From NCBI GenBank assembly GCA_003344405.1, contig NOWV01000041.1:372001-436000 (forward strand): a stretch of 64,000 nucleotides of DNA. Direction: 5' to 3'. Positions 36,482 through 48,713 of this stretch are shown here, piece by piece. The notes under the pieces were generated by a model. It was not told the DNA's origin. It searched no databases and worked only from the letters and a program-made list of their open reading frames with translations. The translations under genes were made by a program, and so were the position numbers. The stretch's first letter is position 1; each line of letters opens with the position of its first letter. The DNA comes from Trichoplax sp. H2. Lineage: Eukaryota; Placozoa; Uniplacotomia; Trichoplacea.

Positions 36482-37046
36482 GAGATAAAATTCGATCACG
36501 AATATTCCAAGTTGTGGAAAATTAGAACTTGATCAGATCTGATATAAGGACTAGCTACGCATAGCTCTGCTCTAGCCGAATACAACTACCGAAAGACTTG
36601 TAGAAAGAACTGACTGAACAATCTAAAGTTGCCAACTTATATATACTTCGTAGCAGTCATAGCCACAATCAGTATAGCAACATTCTACCTTAATTTACAC
36701 TTATTCAAATTATTATTAGTAGTAACATTTTACAGCGGACCATCATTCATCCGATATGGAAACAACTGTAGTATTTCCGTAGATATTATTCTTAGCAGTC
36801 AAAGTACGGTAAACTAAGTATATCTTAATATATGATTTACAGATCTGTTTTTACCTCTAGCCTTAATAGTAACTGGACATCTTACTATATATATAGTCAT
36901 CTGTACTATAGCATAGAATCTAGCATTACAGTCGACAGTAGCGAGCTTTCAAGTACGTCTTAAGATAAATATAGAAAGTTACGCTCCCGTACATCTTACT
37001 AAACACAGCTAAAAGTCTACAATCACCATAATAATTTTCGTTACAG
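36482..37046 (+). mobile_element. MITE-like element family 2 (copy 2)
   Basis: It starts TGAGATAAAATTCGATCACG and follows the same order of blocks as 45524-46067, ending near GTTACAG. It is the most diverged copy. Its 62-codon frame (36629-36817) is still open. Confidence 0.75.
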
Positions 37047-38258
37047 CTGTTGAGAATAACAATCTAAATAGTCAACATCATTGAAATAAATAATTCAATG
37101 ATAAAAAAACGTCTGGATGTCATAGAAAGCGAGTTGTAAATAGTAGAATAACAGTGGAAAAGTGTTAACAGTTTATATTTTATCAAAAGAATCCGCAACT
37201 GTCTATCAATTAGATTTACCACAATTTGCATTCGATCTAATAGCAATATTACGTACCAGCAAATCATGAAATTCTTTTCTATTAAAGCAAAATTAGATCT
37301 TGAGGCAATAGACTAAGTTTAGTATCGACTTAAAGTCAATTTATTTCTGTAGTCTTCACGGTAAAAATAGAATCCAAGCGATTGGAAGTTAGGCTTTAAA
37401 TAATAAATTTCAACAATTAATACCGGTAATAAAATAGATTATCTTTCTTTGTTTTTGTTAATTTTTGACCTCAAAAAGCTGTGACGACCCTTTTTCGAAG
37501 AAATCCATTAGTAGTAAATATAGGAAAGTTTAATACAATAGCATTGAAAATTAAAATATTAGTACCAGAATCCCCCAAATACTAACAGTTAGAAACTGTA
37601 TGAAACATGACTATCATTTCTTCGCATTCGTGTAGCATAATTTGATCAATTTCTGTAATTGAATCCATGAATAATTTACTTTTTATTTTAGATCAGATTG
37701 AAAATGAAAAACTTTAAAAATTTTTAGACCATGTAATTAAAAGTCTCTTTTGACACCTTTTCATATAGATAAAATTTAATTTGATCAATTCTATGGTCAA
37801 AATTACATGTATTTTGGACCTACCTGCACTAGGTTACATTTTAGACGGACAGTTTTCTAAAATTATTAGGCTATATGAATACAATTAAAATTCTCTCATA
37901 CTATCACTGCATAAAAATACAACTTAAATTTATTAAATTCTACAACGAAAAATTGCACATACTTCGTGTATCTGTAAGTAGATCGGATTAAAATAAATGA
38001 TATCTAGAAATTAGGCTACAGCAAGATTTCTCTATTCGGAGTAACCATTGGTGGGACAATTTGTGCTAAAAGCAAAACTCGAATTATTCCCATAAAGGAA
38101 TTAATCTTTGGTAAAATTAGAATATTACCTGCCGTAAAGATTTAATCCCATAAATTGAATCTAATTACGGCAAAAAATGATTGAAAATGATGACGCATTT
38201 AAGTCATTATTCTTTGAATCTATAACATTATCATAAGGAAAAGATTTAAATAAAGTGA
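37047..38258. other. Intergenic, no gene recognised
   Basis: AT-rich, with no exon or repeat that I can support. Confidence 0.45.
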
Positions 38259-38880
38259 TGTCACAAAACAGCTTTGCAACAAGATAACGTAATGCACGAT
38301 CAATAAGTCAGTTCCTTGAACCACGTATCAAGGAACGATATCTGCACTATCAGAAACACTTTTGCTCTACTAGCAGACTACACTAAGACTTAGACGCCTC
38401 GTATTTTACATTAAACACTCAGTTTAAGAATCCACTTTAATACACGATATACTGCATTTATATACTCTTCCTCAATAGTTCATGAGTCATAGTTAGTACG
38501 ATTAACTTTGGAATCGTTCACTGAATTAGATATTAATTTTAGCTACTGCTCTCTTAATGTAGACAACAGTAATTACGACATCTGATTACTAATACAGAAT
38601 AGTCAGATTACGATATGTCCTATCATGGAACATTTCTACAATAATTTACAATCTATCATAAGTAAGTTACAATCACAATAATTCGAACTGTAAGTAGATG
38701 ATTTGTATTCCCTATTATAACTATTAATTTCAGTATGTGTATAGGTGTCACTGTCATAAAAAGTCAGTGCTATATTAAAACACAGTATATCCAAATTAGA
38801 AGTTAACTAAATAAGGATAGGCTAACAGAATTATCCTAACATAGATATTTCTACTCTAATACAGTGTATAACACCGTCAC
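38259..38880 (+). mobile_element. MITE-like element family 1, long form (copy 1)
   Basis: It starts TGTCACAAAACAGCTTTGCA and ends ACACCGTCAC, about 620 bp. It is the reverse complement of 49983-50617 over its full length, and shares its outer sequence with the 445-bp elements at 7873 and 17180. It does not encode a transposase. Confidence 0.8.
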
Positions 38881-41295
38881 AAGTGATTTCACTTCAACAG
38901 AGATATTTTACTCGTGCAACTTAACATTGGTACACAGAATTCGTATTAAGAATACAAATAGATAGATAAAAATGCTGAATTCTATTCATGAATTATTTAT
39001 AATAGTATTTAGCAGTAGAAATTGAAAGAGAAATATACTACTTCCTATCTGTAATGAAATCAACGTTAATACGAACTAATATTTTTTTATTCTTTCTGGA
39101 GTTTAGTCGAGTTAGCAGTAAAATTTTATCATTTTAACCTTTACATGGCAATTATCACAAATAATAACTACCAAAAATGCTCATTTCAAGACTGAATTTA
39201 CAATGTTTCCACGCTTTATTTTCTCGCGGTTAACTGTTATAAGGACGATTGTGCTATCTTTGCAAAGATTTTTATATTGTATTTGACTGGCGAAAGTTAT
39301 TATATACTAATTTACTGTGTCATCATAGCTATACGCGTACAACTACAACCACTAAGATCCCGCAAACGCATTTAAATTATCTTGAATAATGAAGTTGAGT
39401 ATACGCCAATATTGGCTATAAGTTAGTAGAACTAACTTTTGACCGAAGTCGTATAGTTTAGAATATTATTCACATATGCCAGTGCGGAAACAGATATAAA
39501 TGTATTACGATAGATGAGTAGTTCATACATTTATAAACATCAAATTAAAAATTATTTTATATTTGAATCTTTTATGTATCAAAATTGTGTAGTTGCTATA
39601 CTATCCGATACCATTTCTACAATTTAGGTGACGTAATTTAACTGTGCGAATGCTTAAAAGTATGGTTAATCAGTAGGGAAATCAGGATTAACACCACCTA
39701 TAGCATTATTGTTTGGATTGATATGATCCTAAAATACAGATGATGAATCAGAATTTAATTCTATTAAATTATCTAGAGTCAAAATTCATAATGTGATTTC
39801 ATATTCTATCGAAATCGGTATTCAATGTCATCATTTTAAATAGATCGTGAAAATTTAATATTAAACCTTCTATTCCATTTTACAAAAAATTAGAATTTAT
39901 TAATTTTAACCAAAACCCGTACTCAAAGAATAGTTGGCCAAAGTAAATTATAAAATTAACTTCATTTTGTCATAAATATTCAACTCCAGTTACCAGATTA
40001 CGGTGTTCAACTTATATTTTTCTTCATAAATCTTTCGCATACTGTCCGTATGAGTAATTACGATTTTCTTTTATAGAAACATTTAGTAGATTTATGTGGA
40101 ATATAACCATTGTAAAAGATAAAAAATATCTAGAAATATTCAGTGAAGAGGCTAAGATAATCCTCTGATTCAATTAACTTATGAATTCGCCCAAACTACT
40201 AGCATATACCATAAATGAATTTGATTCTGTCTGCTCAGAAAGAGATAATTCTACAAAATTTAGAGTTCGCATGATTGGTCGGTATCTCTTTTTTAATGTT
40301 CAGTTAGGTACCAAATTTGCATACCTAGTGTTCCGGTTAATAATCTCTTTCTATAACAATATCAGCGTACGGCAATGTAAGATAATCACTTCAATAGTAT
40401 ACGCTATTTCAACAACGATTTATCACTCTAATAACAAAATATTAGTTGCTATTCCTTGATTCGTGTTAGTTTGAATGTGAATACCTCATTACTATTTGCA
40501 AAGATTCTTAATCTTCAAATATATAGTTTAGTAAAAAATATCAAAATTTATGTATGGATAAAGTGCTTATAAATATAAACGAAAGCTCATTGTTAAACTT
40601 GTAACTATATCAGAGTAATCAAATATCTAACTTCGGTATCGTCATTTTATTAAATCAAGTTTTTAAGATTTAGTTTCTTACCTTCGGCTAAATATAGAAG
40701 AGATGTATGTAACTTCAATAAGAACCGTTTTCATTCAGTTTATTTTAATAATTCCAATAGGGTAGCACTCCCGGTGGTGGAAGAATTCAAATTACCAAAA
40801 TAGTGGAACAAGTAGAAAGACTATCATAGTGGTCAAGATTAAGTTCATATTATAAGACTTCGAAAGCAATTTTTCGTATCAATTTTTATTAACGATTAGG
40901 TGAAATTCATACATCGTAATACGATCAAAAGTTTTCTCATCCAATATCAGTTGTTACTTGTATGATGATAATGATACGTAAATCTAAGTGCGGTGTAGTA
41001 ATTCTATGAATTAGTTACAATGTAATTTCAATAGCTTTGCCGACTTTTTTGTTTTTACCTTTTCATTTCATTTCTTATTAACGTGGTCATTTTGTTATTG
41101 CCTAAATCATTTCATCTATTCAGCTATTGTCTACTAGATTTTATATAAATATATACTTAGTTAATCTATAGCCGTTGGCATGTAGATAGGATAAAATTCA
41201 AGAATAAAAAAATGGATATCAAAACAAAGTTCATTGCGTTTTTTAATTGCAATTTTTATAAAGAATAATATGATTCGATAGTAAAGATAATAGCA

Positions 41296-41389
41296 ATTGC
41301 AGAGAGCTATGAGAATTTATCATTAACAGTGAAAGATTTGGAAAGAGAAGGCGGAGGAGGAATAAAGCTTATAGTAGAAATGATAAAGG
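41296..41389 (+). CDS. Possible isolated exon
   Basis: After an AATAG acceptor the frame reads IAESYENLSLTVKDLE, then REGGGGIKLIVEMIK before a GTTTAG. Composition (Glu/Lys/Gly-rich, G+C-richer) is unlike the surrounding noncoding DNA. I do not recognise the family, the donor is weak and no partner exons were found. Confidence 0.2.
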
Positions 41390-44383
41390 TTTAGATTCTG
41401 CTTTTACATTAATTTCCACTTTCTATTTATAAGATCATCTATTCAGTTGAGAATAGTTGGGCCACTTCCTTACAAAAATTCCTAAAAAATGAGAATAACA
41501 CTACTTTTCTTTTCTTTTTGCTCTTTAAGTATTTTTTCTTGAAATTGTATATTATTGAAAGATATGATCAAATAGTGTTGAGAGTATTAAATAGAAATAT
41601 TGTCTAAATATTAGGTGTTTCCCACTTTACGAGATATAATTATTCGTATTCCTATGGAATACCAGTAGTATGTAAGTCGGCTCTTTGCATAATAAAAAAG
41701 TAGTGAAATTAAGTATTTATGATTTGGCCCAATTCTGGTCAGCTAAGAAATACTGCTGTTGATCACTTACTATTGTTTACTATTTACACTTTTAGATATA
41801 GAGCGGCCAACTTAATTAGTTAGAATACCGCTAAGTTTGCTCATTGCCTCAAAAAGAAGAGATTGTCTTACATTTTACCTCTTATTTAGACATGCTGACA
41901 TGTTTTGATTACTATTGTAGGTACGAGCCTGAAACAGTCTTGATCTGAATCGACATCTTGACTCTATCATGCGTATAGGTATTTATCGTGTACTATTTTC
42001 GCTATTCCGATGGTGCATAGCTCGTACTAAAATGATAATATGAAATCGAAAGCCATTCTCATTTTGTATTAATTTCTACTCATCGTATTCAATTGATTTT
42101 CATTCAGTAATTATAATGGAAGAATATATTTTAAATCTTTATCTATTGCTATTATCGATTCTAACACAAAGGCAGTATACACTAATCATATCTTTATAAA
42201 AATAATTTATACTTATTGGGGACGCAATTACTCTTTCTTGTTGACTTTTTGTCCTTTCTTCTGATAAAGGAAGGTTTATATGGTAACACCCCTGATTCTA
42301 TGGCACTAATAAATAATTTTTATTAATTCCACCGATTTAGCACATTTTGCAAGGATAAAATATTCTATAAATAAATCTGCGACTTTATTTTAGATAAAAT
42401 TTAAAAAATTTTAAATATCATTCATAAGCTGGTCTACGAAATTTCAAGGATAGAAGTTTTAGTTGTTAATTTTCTTTACTGCTATTTGATGATACAATTC
42501 ATGGATTTATTGTACGATATTTTTTCAGTTCATTATATCAGCATGTGGGCGCTGATTAAATGTTATTTCATATTAATACTTTTTATTATGCAGTCATTGA
42601 AAGTGTTATTAATTTAAAATCACATCAATCAAAAGCACACGAAACAGCTGCCAAAAAATGGATTATTTTCATTAACCATATCATTTACGCAATTAAAGCT
42701 ACATTAACTGACATAATTAGGATTCTGGTCACAAAGTAAACTAAACTATATGAATAACGTAATAATTATGATTGGGGAGTATCAATTTTAATGATATCTT
42801 GTCGTATTAAAAAAGATAATCTCTCCATTAATATCTTCATCTAAGGCTAACATAATTCAAGTAAGAGTTTAGCTAATAATACTGTATATTTATTTGCATC
42901 AAGTTTTTTTAAACAGTTTCGATAAAAATGATTTATTTTTGCATTGCAAATAGATTCATAACAGCGCACTTTTCTTTCTTGCTTTGTTATAATGAAATCG
43001 ACGTTTGAAATTTTCCAGATTGTAAATAACCTCTACAAATCTATTTAGAATATATTCGCAATTATGCATCAAGATAATGTTACCAGTTGCATAATTAATC
43101 ATAAAGAGTGCTTTATCTTATCTCAAAATCAGTATCATATAAAAATCAATTAGCGTGAATCTTCGATATCGCTGTCGTAAAGATCTATCATTGTAATACC
43201 TATTGCAATAAATTAAACGTTGTCTTCGTTTTAACTTTGTTTAATTTGTAAAAATATAATTTTTGATTAATATGTGATCGTTATCATGCGGAATGAATAG
43301 GACAAACAATTGTAAATTATTAGGTGTCATATACTGTTATTTAACGCACTACCAAGCGTTCCTATCGTTATTTACTATGATCAACGCCAAATTAAATCTT
43401 TATAAAAGTCTTATCACGAAAAATTGACGATAATCCCGTGAAATAGTTACATCAATAGCAATTTCATGAAGAATATTATAATTAATTACCATCTAGAAGA
43501 AACATCTAACCTGACCTTATTTCCTATTAATTAGCATAGCGATATTGCTACACTTAAAGGTAAATTTATATTTCAAACCACTGTTATTTCTATACTTTAA
43601 TCAGCATTTCAGCTTTATATAAGAAATGCCTCATTATATAATTGACAAAACCAATTCAAAGTATCGCTTTACCATTTCATTCAAATAATATATAATATGA
43701 ATTCAATTTAGCACTATACCGTACTTGTTAGCAAGCTTTCATCGCACTAAAAAATAGAAACTCTAATTAATAATACATTACAAAGATGAAAAGAAACATC
43801 TAAAATTTGAATGTAATGCTACCTTGTAGTTATACTCAACGATACTCGTATATATGCCAAACTTATTTATATTTAAAATCGCAAACATGTAATGAGATAT
43901 AGTTTAATATTAGACGTTAATATGTAAATATTACAGCGGTGTATTAATCATTATAAGAATTTAATTTATCATAATTGTTATGCTATTACTGTCATAGAAT
44001 GGCTAGATCTGGATATCTCAAAATGAATAGCAGCACAAAGATTAATTTTGACTCACTGAAATCAGGCCTTGAATTTCTATAAAATTCGTCACTGTACAAT
44101 AGTAAAAGCGTAGATATACTTTATGCGATACTTTTATTCTGTGTATTTACGGTCATGCTCTTTATTTAGATTTATCCTTTGTTTCGTTGTCTTTCTAATA
44201 TCCTATTATATTATCAGTAGCTTGTTTTCTGATGTAGTTCAAATTTCCAGTTATTGTATAGCTGCTATTTCTGTACTTACTTTATATAGGTCCTATAAGG
44301 TGAGGGCTATTCAGTAGTCTTAGTTGTATGCATTCATACTCCAGGAAGAGTTATAATGTTTATTTATAGCAAGCCCGTATTCA

Positions 44384-44578
44384 TCAATATGATCTCTGTA
44401 AAGATATATGACTAATAGGCTCATAATAGCGATTATGGCCGAGTAAGCATAGTTCTGAAAAAATTAGATTAGTAAAAATACCAGTGTTTCCTCTATTGTG
44501 AACACATTTCAGCCAGCATGTATACCATCCTTCGTTGAGCATTGGAGGAGAATACCAGCACCCTTTATGAATTATCAC
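44384..44578 (-). CDS. Possible cysteine-rich exon
   Basis: An open frame of 64 codons reads KGCWYSPPML, then YTCWLKC, GIFTN and ELCLLGHN. The order GCW, CW..C, and a C next to a Gly near the end is loosely like a WSC carbohydrate-binding domain, but one or more expected cysteines are missing. No neighbouring exon was found, so this is a weak call. Confidence 0.25.
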   Translation of the reverse strand: MIIHKGCWYSPPMLNEGWYTCWLKCVHNRGNTGIFTNLIFSELCLLGHNRYYEPISHISLQRSY

Positions 44579-45256
44579 AAAATACCTAAATCATAATTTT
44601 ACCGAATAATATATTACTAACAATCGTCATATAGATTTCGCTTTGATCATAATATCTCTCAACTACAGCCGCAGTGCGGCTATAGTTACTTTCATATCGT
44701 TTCAGGAGCTCGATAATTAAGCAATAGGTACAGTACATAAATAATGTATTCGGTAAGTTTAAATAGCATCGCTACAATGAATTGTAAGAGAGTAAATGCT
44801 ATTCATTGACAAAAACAAACATGTTAAAAGTGCTAATGTATTTTTCTTTATTGAATATTATTATTAAGATCTATCTCAATTCATAAAAACATGCTATTTC
44901 CACTAACACCGGCTATGAATAAAATCAAAGAATTAAAGTTACTTTTACTTTAATTACGAAATATAGGTTTCCTTTCTTTAAACTATGAATGTACTACCTC
45001 TATAAATTATTGTTTAATAAAACGTTATATTTGGTAATGATCAACTTCTATCGAGTTATCCTTATATCTCCACTACGATTACGGAGAAAGAATTTCTATA
45101 GGGATAGCTACGTTGATTCCGTAAGCCAGCATATTTTCCATTTTCTATGGATGTATTTTAAGATATCTGTAATTAAAAAATAACCAAAATTTTGCAAGAG
45201 CATCGAGTAAGTATTATAGTCGATCGGCTTTATACCACTATTGCCTTTTATTGCAA

Positions 45257-46422
45257 TGTGATACACTGTAATATCGAGATTACAGTAGAAACATCTATGT
45301 TAGAATAATTTTATTGATTTACTGTTATAGGAAGAGTTTCTAATTTAGATATGTGATATTTAAATATAGCACTAGCTTTTATGGTGATATATACTATACA
45401 GCCTACTGAAATTAGTAGTTTAATTAGGTGATCGAGAATAATCTTCTTACAATTCAAATCACTATGTTTGTAATTTACTTATGATAGATTGTAGATTATC
45501 GTAGAAATGTTCCGTGATAGGACTGTGATATATACCGATCACGAAATTCCAAATTTTAGAAAAATAAGGGCTTTATTGAATCTTATACAGAGATTAACTA
45601 CACACAGCTCTACTCTAGCCGAATACTACTACTAACTGAATAATCTAAAGTTGCATGCTTTTATACTTTTCGTAGCATTCGCAGCTGCAATCCGCCTGGC
45701 AACCTTTTACCTTATTTTACACATAGTAAAATTATTCTTAGTAACACTATTCTACTGCGGACCATCATTAATCCGATATGGATACGACTACAGTATTTAC
45801 GTAGACATTATTCACACCAACCAAAGTACAATGAATTAACCTTATCCTAAAAAAATGATTTACAGTTCTATTTTTACCTATAACCTTATTAGTAACTTAA
45901 CACCTTACTGTATATAGCCATCTATACTCTAGCATAGAATTTATACCACTACAGTCTATAGTTATGGCTACCAAATATTTCTTAAGATAAATATAGAAGT
46001 TACGCTACCGTACATTATACTAAACATGGCTAACAGTCTACAATCACAATACTAAGTTACATTACAAGGACATATTGTAATCTGACAATTTTCGATGTCT
46101 ATGTTCGTAAATACTGTTATCTTCATTAGGAAGTAGTAGATAAAATTAGCTTTTGATTTATTATCAGGTTTCAACATTAGTATTACTAACTAAGACGTCT
46201 TTGCTATTGTAAAAGAGTATATAAATGCGATAAATCGTATAATAAAGTTAGTTCCTATGATTAATGTTTAACGTAAGATAGGAGGCGTCCAAGTCATTTT
46301 GTAGTCTACTAGTATAGGAAAAGTGTTTCTGAAAGAGTAGATACTGTTCACTGATACGTGGTTCCGGGAATCGACTGATTGATCGTGCATTACGTTATCT
46401 TGTTGCAAAGCTGTTTTGTAAC
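45257..46422 (-). mobile_element. MITE-like element family 1, long form (copy 2), split by an insertion
   Basis: Outer parts 45257-45523 and 46068-46422 line up with the intact copy at 49983-50617 and are interrupted by the family-2 element. The end at 46422 reads GCAAAGCTGTTTTGTAACA, a decayed version of the GTGACA end. Confidence 0.75.
45524..46067 (+). mobile_element. MITE-like element family 2 (copy 3), nested in family 1
   Basis: The 544-bp insertion starts TGTGATATATACCGATCACG and ends TTACATTACAA. GGAC occurs on both sides (45520-45523 and 46068-46071) but only once in the uninterrupted relative (near 50246), so it is a target-site duplication. If the last A is not part of the element it could be AGGAC. 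The ends form an imperfect inverted repeat (TGTGATATA.AC / TGTAATGTAAC). Confidence 0.85.
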
Positions 46423-46539
46423 ACCTTAATAAACAGAATCAAGCAATAAAATAAGATTGACTTTGGCTTTTATTACAATATTAATTTACTGCTGAGAATA
46501 GATTAGTGAACTCTACGCTAAGATAATTTTAACAACTTA

Positions 46540-47100
46540 ACCTTTATTGGATAACTTCAAATTTAGATACGTTGAAGATCAAATTACCTTGACTTATAGT
46601 ATCTATTATCAGACGGTAGAATTAAGGTCAACAATCATACGTGATAGTTGAAATTATGCTGATCGCAGTTCAAACCATTTTAGTTGTAACTATATTACAG
46701 CAGATTGCATAGAATCATGTGAATACATATTTTAATCAGAATATCTTGTATTAGTCAATGGTCATCTATAATGTATCTGTACATAACTTCTACCTTTAAT
46801 TAGATGATTAAAAGTAAATGTGCTATCTGATTTTATTCGAAGGTTACGGATACAATTTATAAGATACTAGAAATAAATAGTAGAAAAGAATATAAGTACA
46901 AACGCGGTATATCATACAATAAAGAAAGTTCTTAAAATTAGCGTTTAATGTAAACCACGAGTCACCTAAGTCTTTGTGTTGTCCGCAAGTAAAGGAAAAC
47001 TTATTCTAGATAGCACACATATTCGACTCTGATACGTGGTTTAAGGTTCGACTTATAGAATGTAAATTGTGCTAACTTATTGCAAAGCTATTTGTAAAGC
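46540..47100 (-). mobile_element. Decayed family-1 element
   Basis: Order and wording of the right half (CTAAGTCTTTGTGTTGTC, GATACGTGGTTTAAGG, TTATTGCAAAGCTATTTGTAA) match the family-1 long form with heavy divergence. The left border is approximate. Confidence 0.55.
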
Positions 47101-47941
47101 CATACTATAGAAGAAGTGACCTTAAAAGACGAAAGTATGATGTGTGTTAAAACAAATCATACCTGATAGGAAGTAAATGATATTGTAGAAATTACTCTGC
47201 AATGGCTAGAGGTGATGGTGGATTTTCAATAGGTAAAATTATACGCGTATTTTCAATCTAATTGTGTGCTATGATAAAAGTTTTATGCTTTGCTCTAGTA
47301 CCCACAAATTTGAAGTGATGTTATCAATACCATTAGTTTCACTTTCCGTTGGTCTCTTCCATATATCTTTGACTACAGTTAATCGAATTAAAATATTTCC
47401 ATAGGATGTCCATGAAGAATTGCAATGCTTTTTAAATTCTATAAAATCCTAATTGAACCGAATTGGTATACGAAAAACTTTAAGCATTCATTCTTCTATT
47501 TGTGTAAAAAAATATCAGACTTATCAACTGCTGGTTAATAACATAATAACTAGTTCAATTACCCGGTTAAAAATATTCAAATGTTTTATTATTTAAGCAG
47601 GCTATAAATAAGCGGTAACTTGAGTTTAGTGACGGCAGGGTAGTAAGTAAATCAAATTTGGATAGATATTCATAGCAGAAATTGTTATCAATAAGTCAAA
47701 AGAAAATAATTTTCTTGATTTATAGTTCAAGAAATTAAAATCGATGCAGTGAAAGATTACATTAGTACCATCTAATGTAGAACAGCACAACGGTCATAAA
47801 TATTTTCATTTGTTTGCATATAAAAAAGCCGTTTAATTATCAGAGATTTGCATTTGAACAATTCACTTTTTAATTTCACCGGATAGTATTGCTTGCGAGA
47901 AAAATTTCACTTACATATATGAATTTAGTAAAATTTACAAC
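47101..47941. other. Intergenic, 5' flank of the gene at 47942
   Basis: No gene recognised. It should include the promoter of the downstream three-exon gene. Confidence 0.4.
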
Positions 47942-48713
47942 ATGTTATTCTCGAAAACCGGTAGCAAAACGATTGAAGCAGAGAAAATTTTCTCAATTTT
48001 GAAGAAAATTAGACTCGGATTTGCTTATGGAATTAACAGTCAGCCAAGTATGTCTAAACACAAAAGCTTGGAACATTTGGAAATGTGGGTAAGTATTTCT
48101 ATGGTAATTATATTGCTAGAAATAACATTAAGCATGATAATAATTCGTTTGAATAGAATTTACTAAATACAACAAAGGATGCAGCGGAACACAACTATTC
48201 CGGCACAATAAAATTCAATAACGTAAATTATCAATACCTATCGTCAATATACGTACGTATTTATCCAATTTATTTATTATTGATATGCTCTTACATTTTG
48301 CAGTTTATCCAGAAAAGTTTTAAATTCTTCATTTTGCATACTTATGATATTTATACTTATCATATACGATTACAGTATGAATGCATGGTCGGCGACAAGC
48401 AAAATACCTCTTTCCTCAAGTACACGATATCTTTAGTTCAATTAATGCTAAGACTTGTCAAATATTTAATTTATAACAAGTATCAATATTTTATAGAAAA
48501 ATCAGGTAAGATACACCAGAATCATACATCTATTTCTTTTAAATTTTACCTCAAGGCGACACTCTAGATGACATCTGGATGGCTGGTGTGGGAGTCGCTC
48601 GCAGCCCTCCACAAAAGTTGAATAGTGTTAGTTCTGGTACATTTCAGATAAGCATAGGTATTTACCGTATGTTGGAGGTCAGAAGAATCAATAACGATAA
48701 ATGTCAACGTTGA
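47942..48713 (+). CDS. Three-exon gene of unknown function, 168 aa
   Basis: Exons 47942-48088, 48304-48505 and 48556-48713 join in phase (0, then 1) with good signals: donor GTAAGT, acceptor TTTTGCAG, donor GTAAGA, acceptor CTCAAG; stop TGA 48711-48713. The second intron is only 50 bases. The N-terminal exon is Lys/Glu-rich (AEKIFSILKKIRLGF). The second contains an amphipathic or hydrophobic helix, LKYTISLVQLMLRLVKYLIY. The third reads DDIWMAGVGVARSPPQ. No family is recognised. The last exon may instead use a donor at 48637 and continue to exons near 49030-49230. If so, 168 aa is the minimum length. No signal peptide is visible. At most one membrane segment is likely. Confidence 0.5.

Larger units (their letters stand above)
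38881..45256. other. Long gene-poor region
   Basis: Over 6 kb without a confident gene. Isolated coding-like pieces are 41296-41389 (+), 42580-42738 (+, open frame of about 50 codons) and 44384-44578 (-); the first and third are listed separately. A 92-codon frame at 40181-40459 has no motif. A near-palindromic hairpin with arms ACTACAGCCGCA/TGCGGCTATAGT lies near 44662-44687. Confidence 0.4.

Noticed and set aside
42580-42738. 50-codon open stretch suspected to be a globin-type exon
   Set aside because: No proximal or distal histidine context, no splice partners, and hydrophobic AT-rich codons expected by chance.
47942-48713. Idea that the three-exon gene is PEX16
   Set aside because: Only a short hydrophobic SLVQL..RL.K segment is similar; the N-terminal family motifs are absent.
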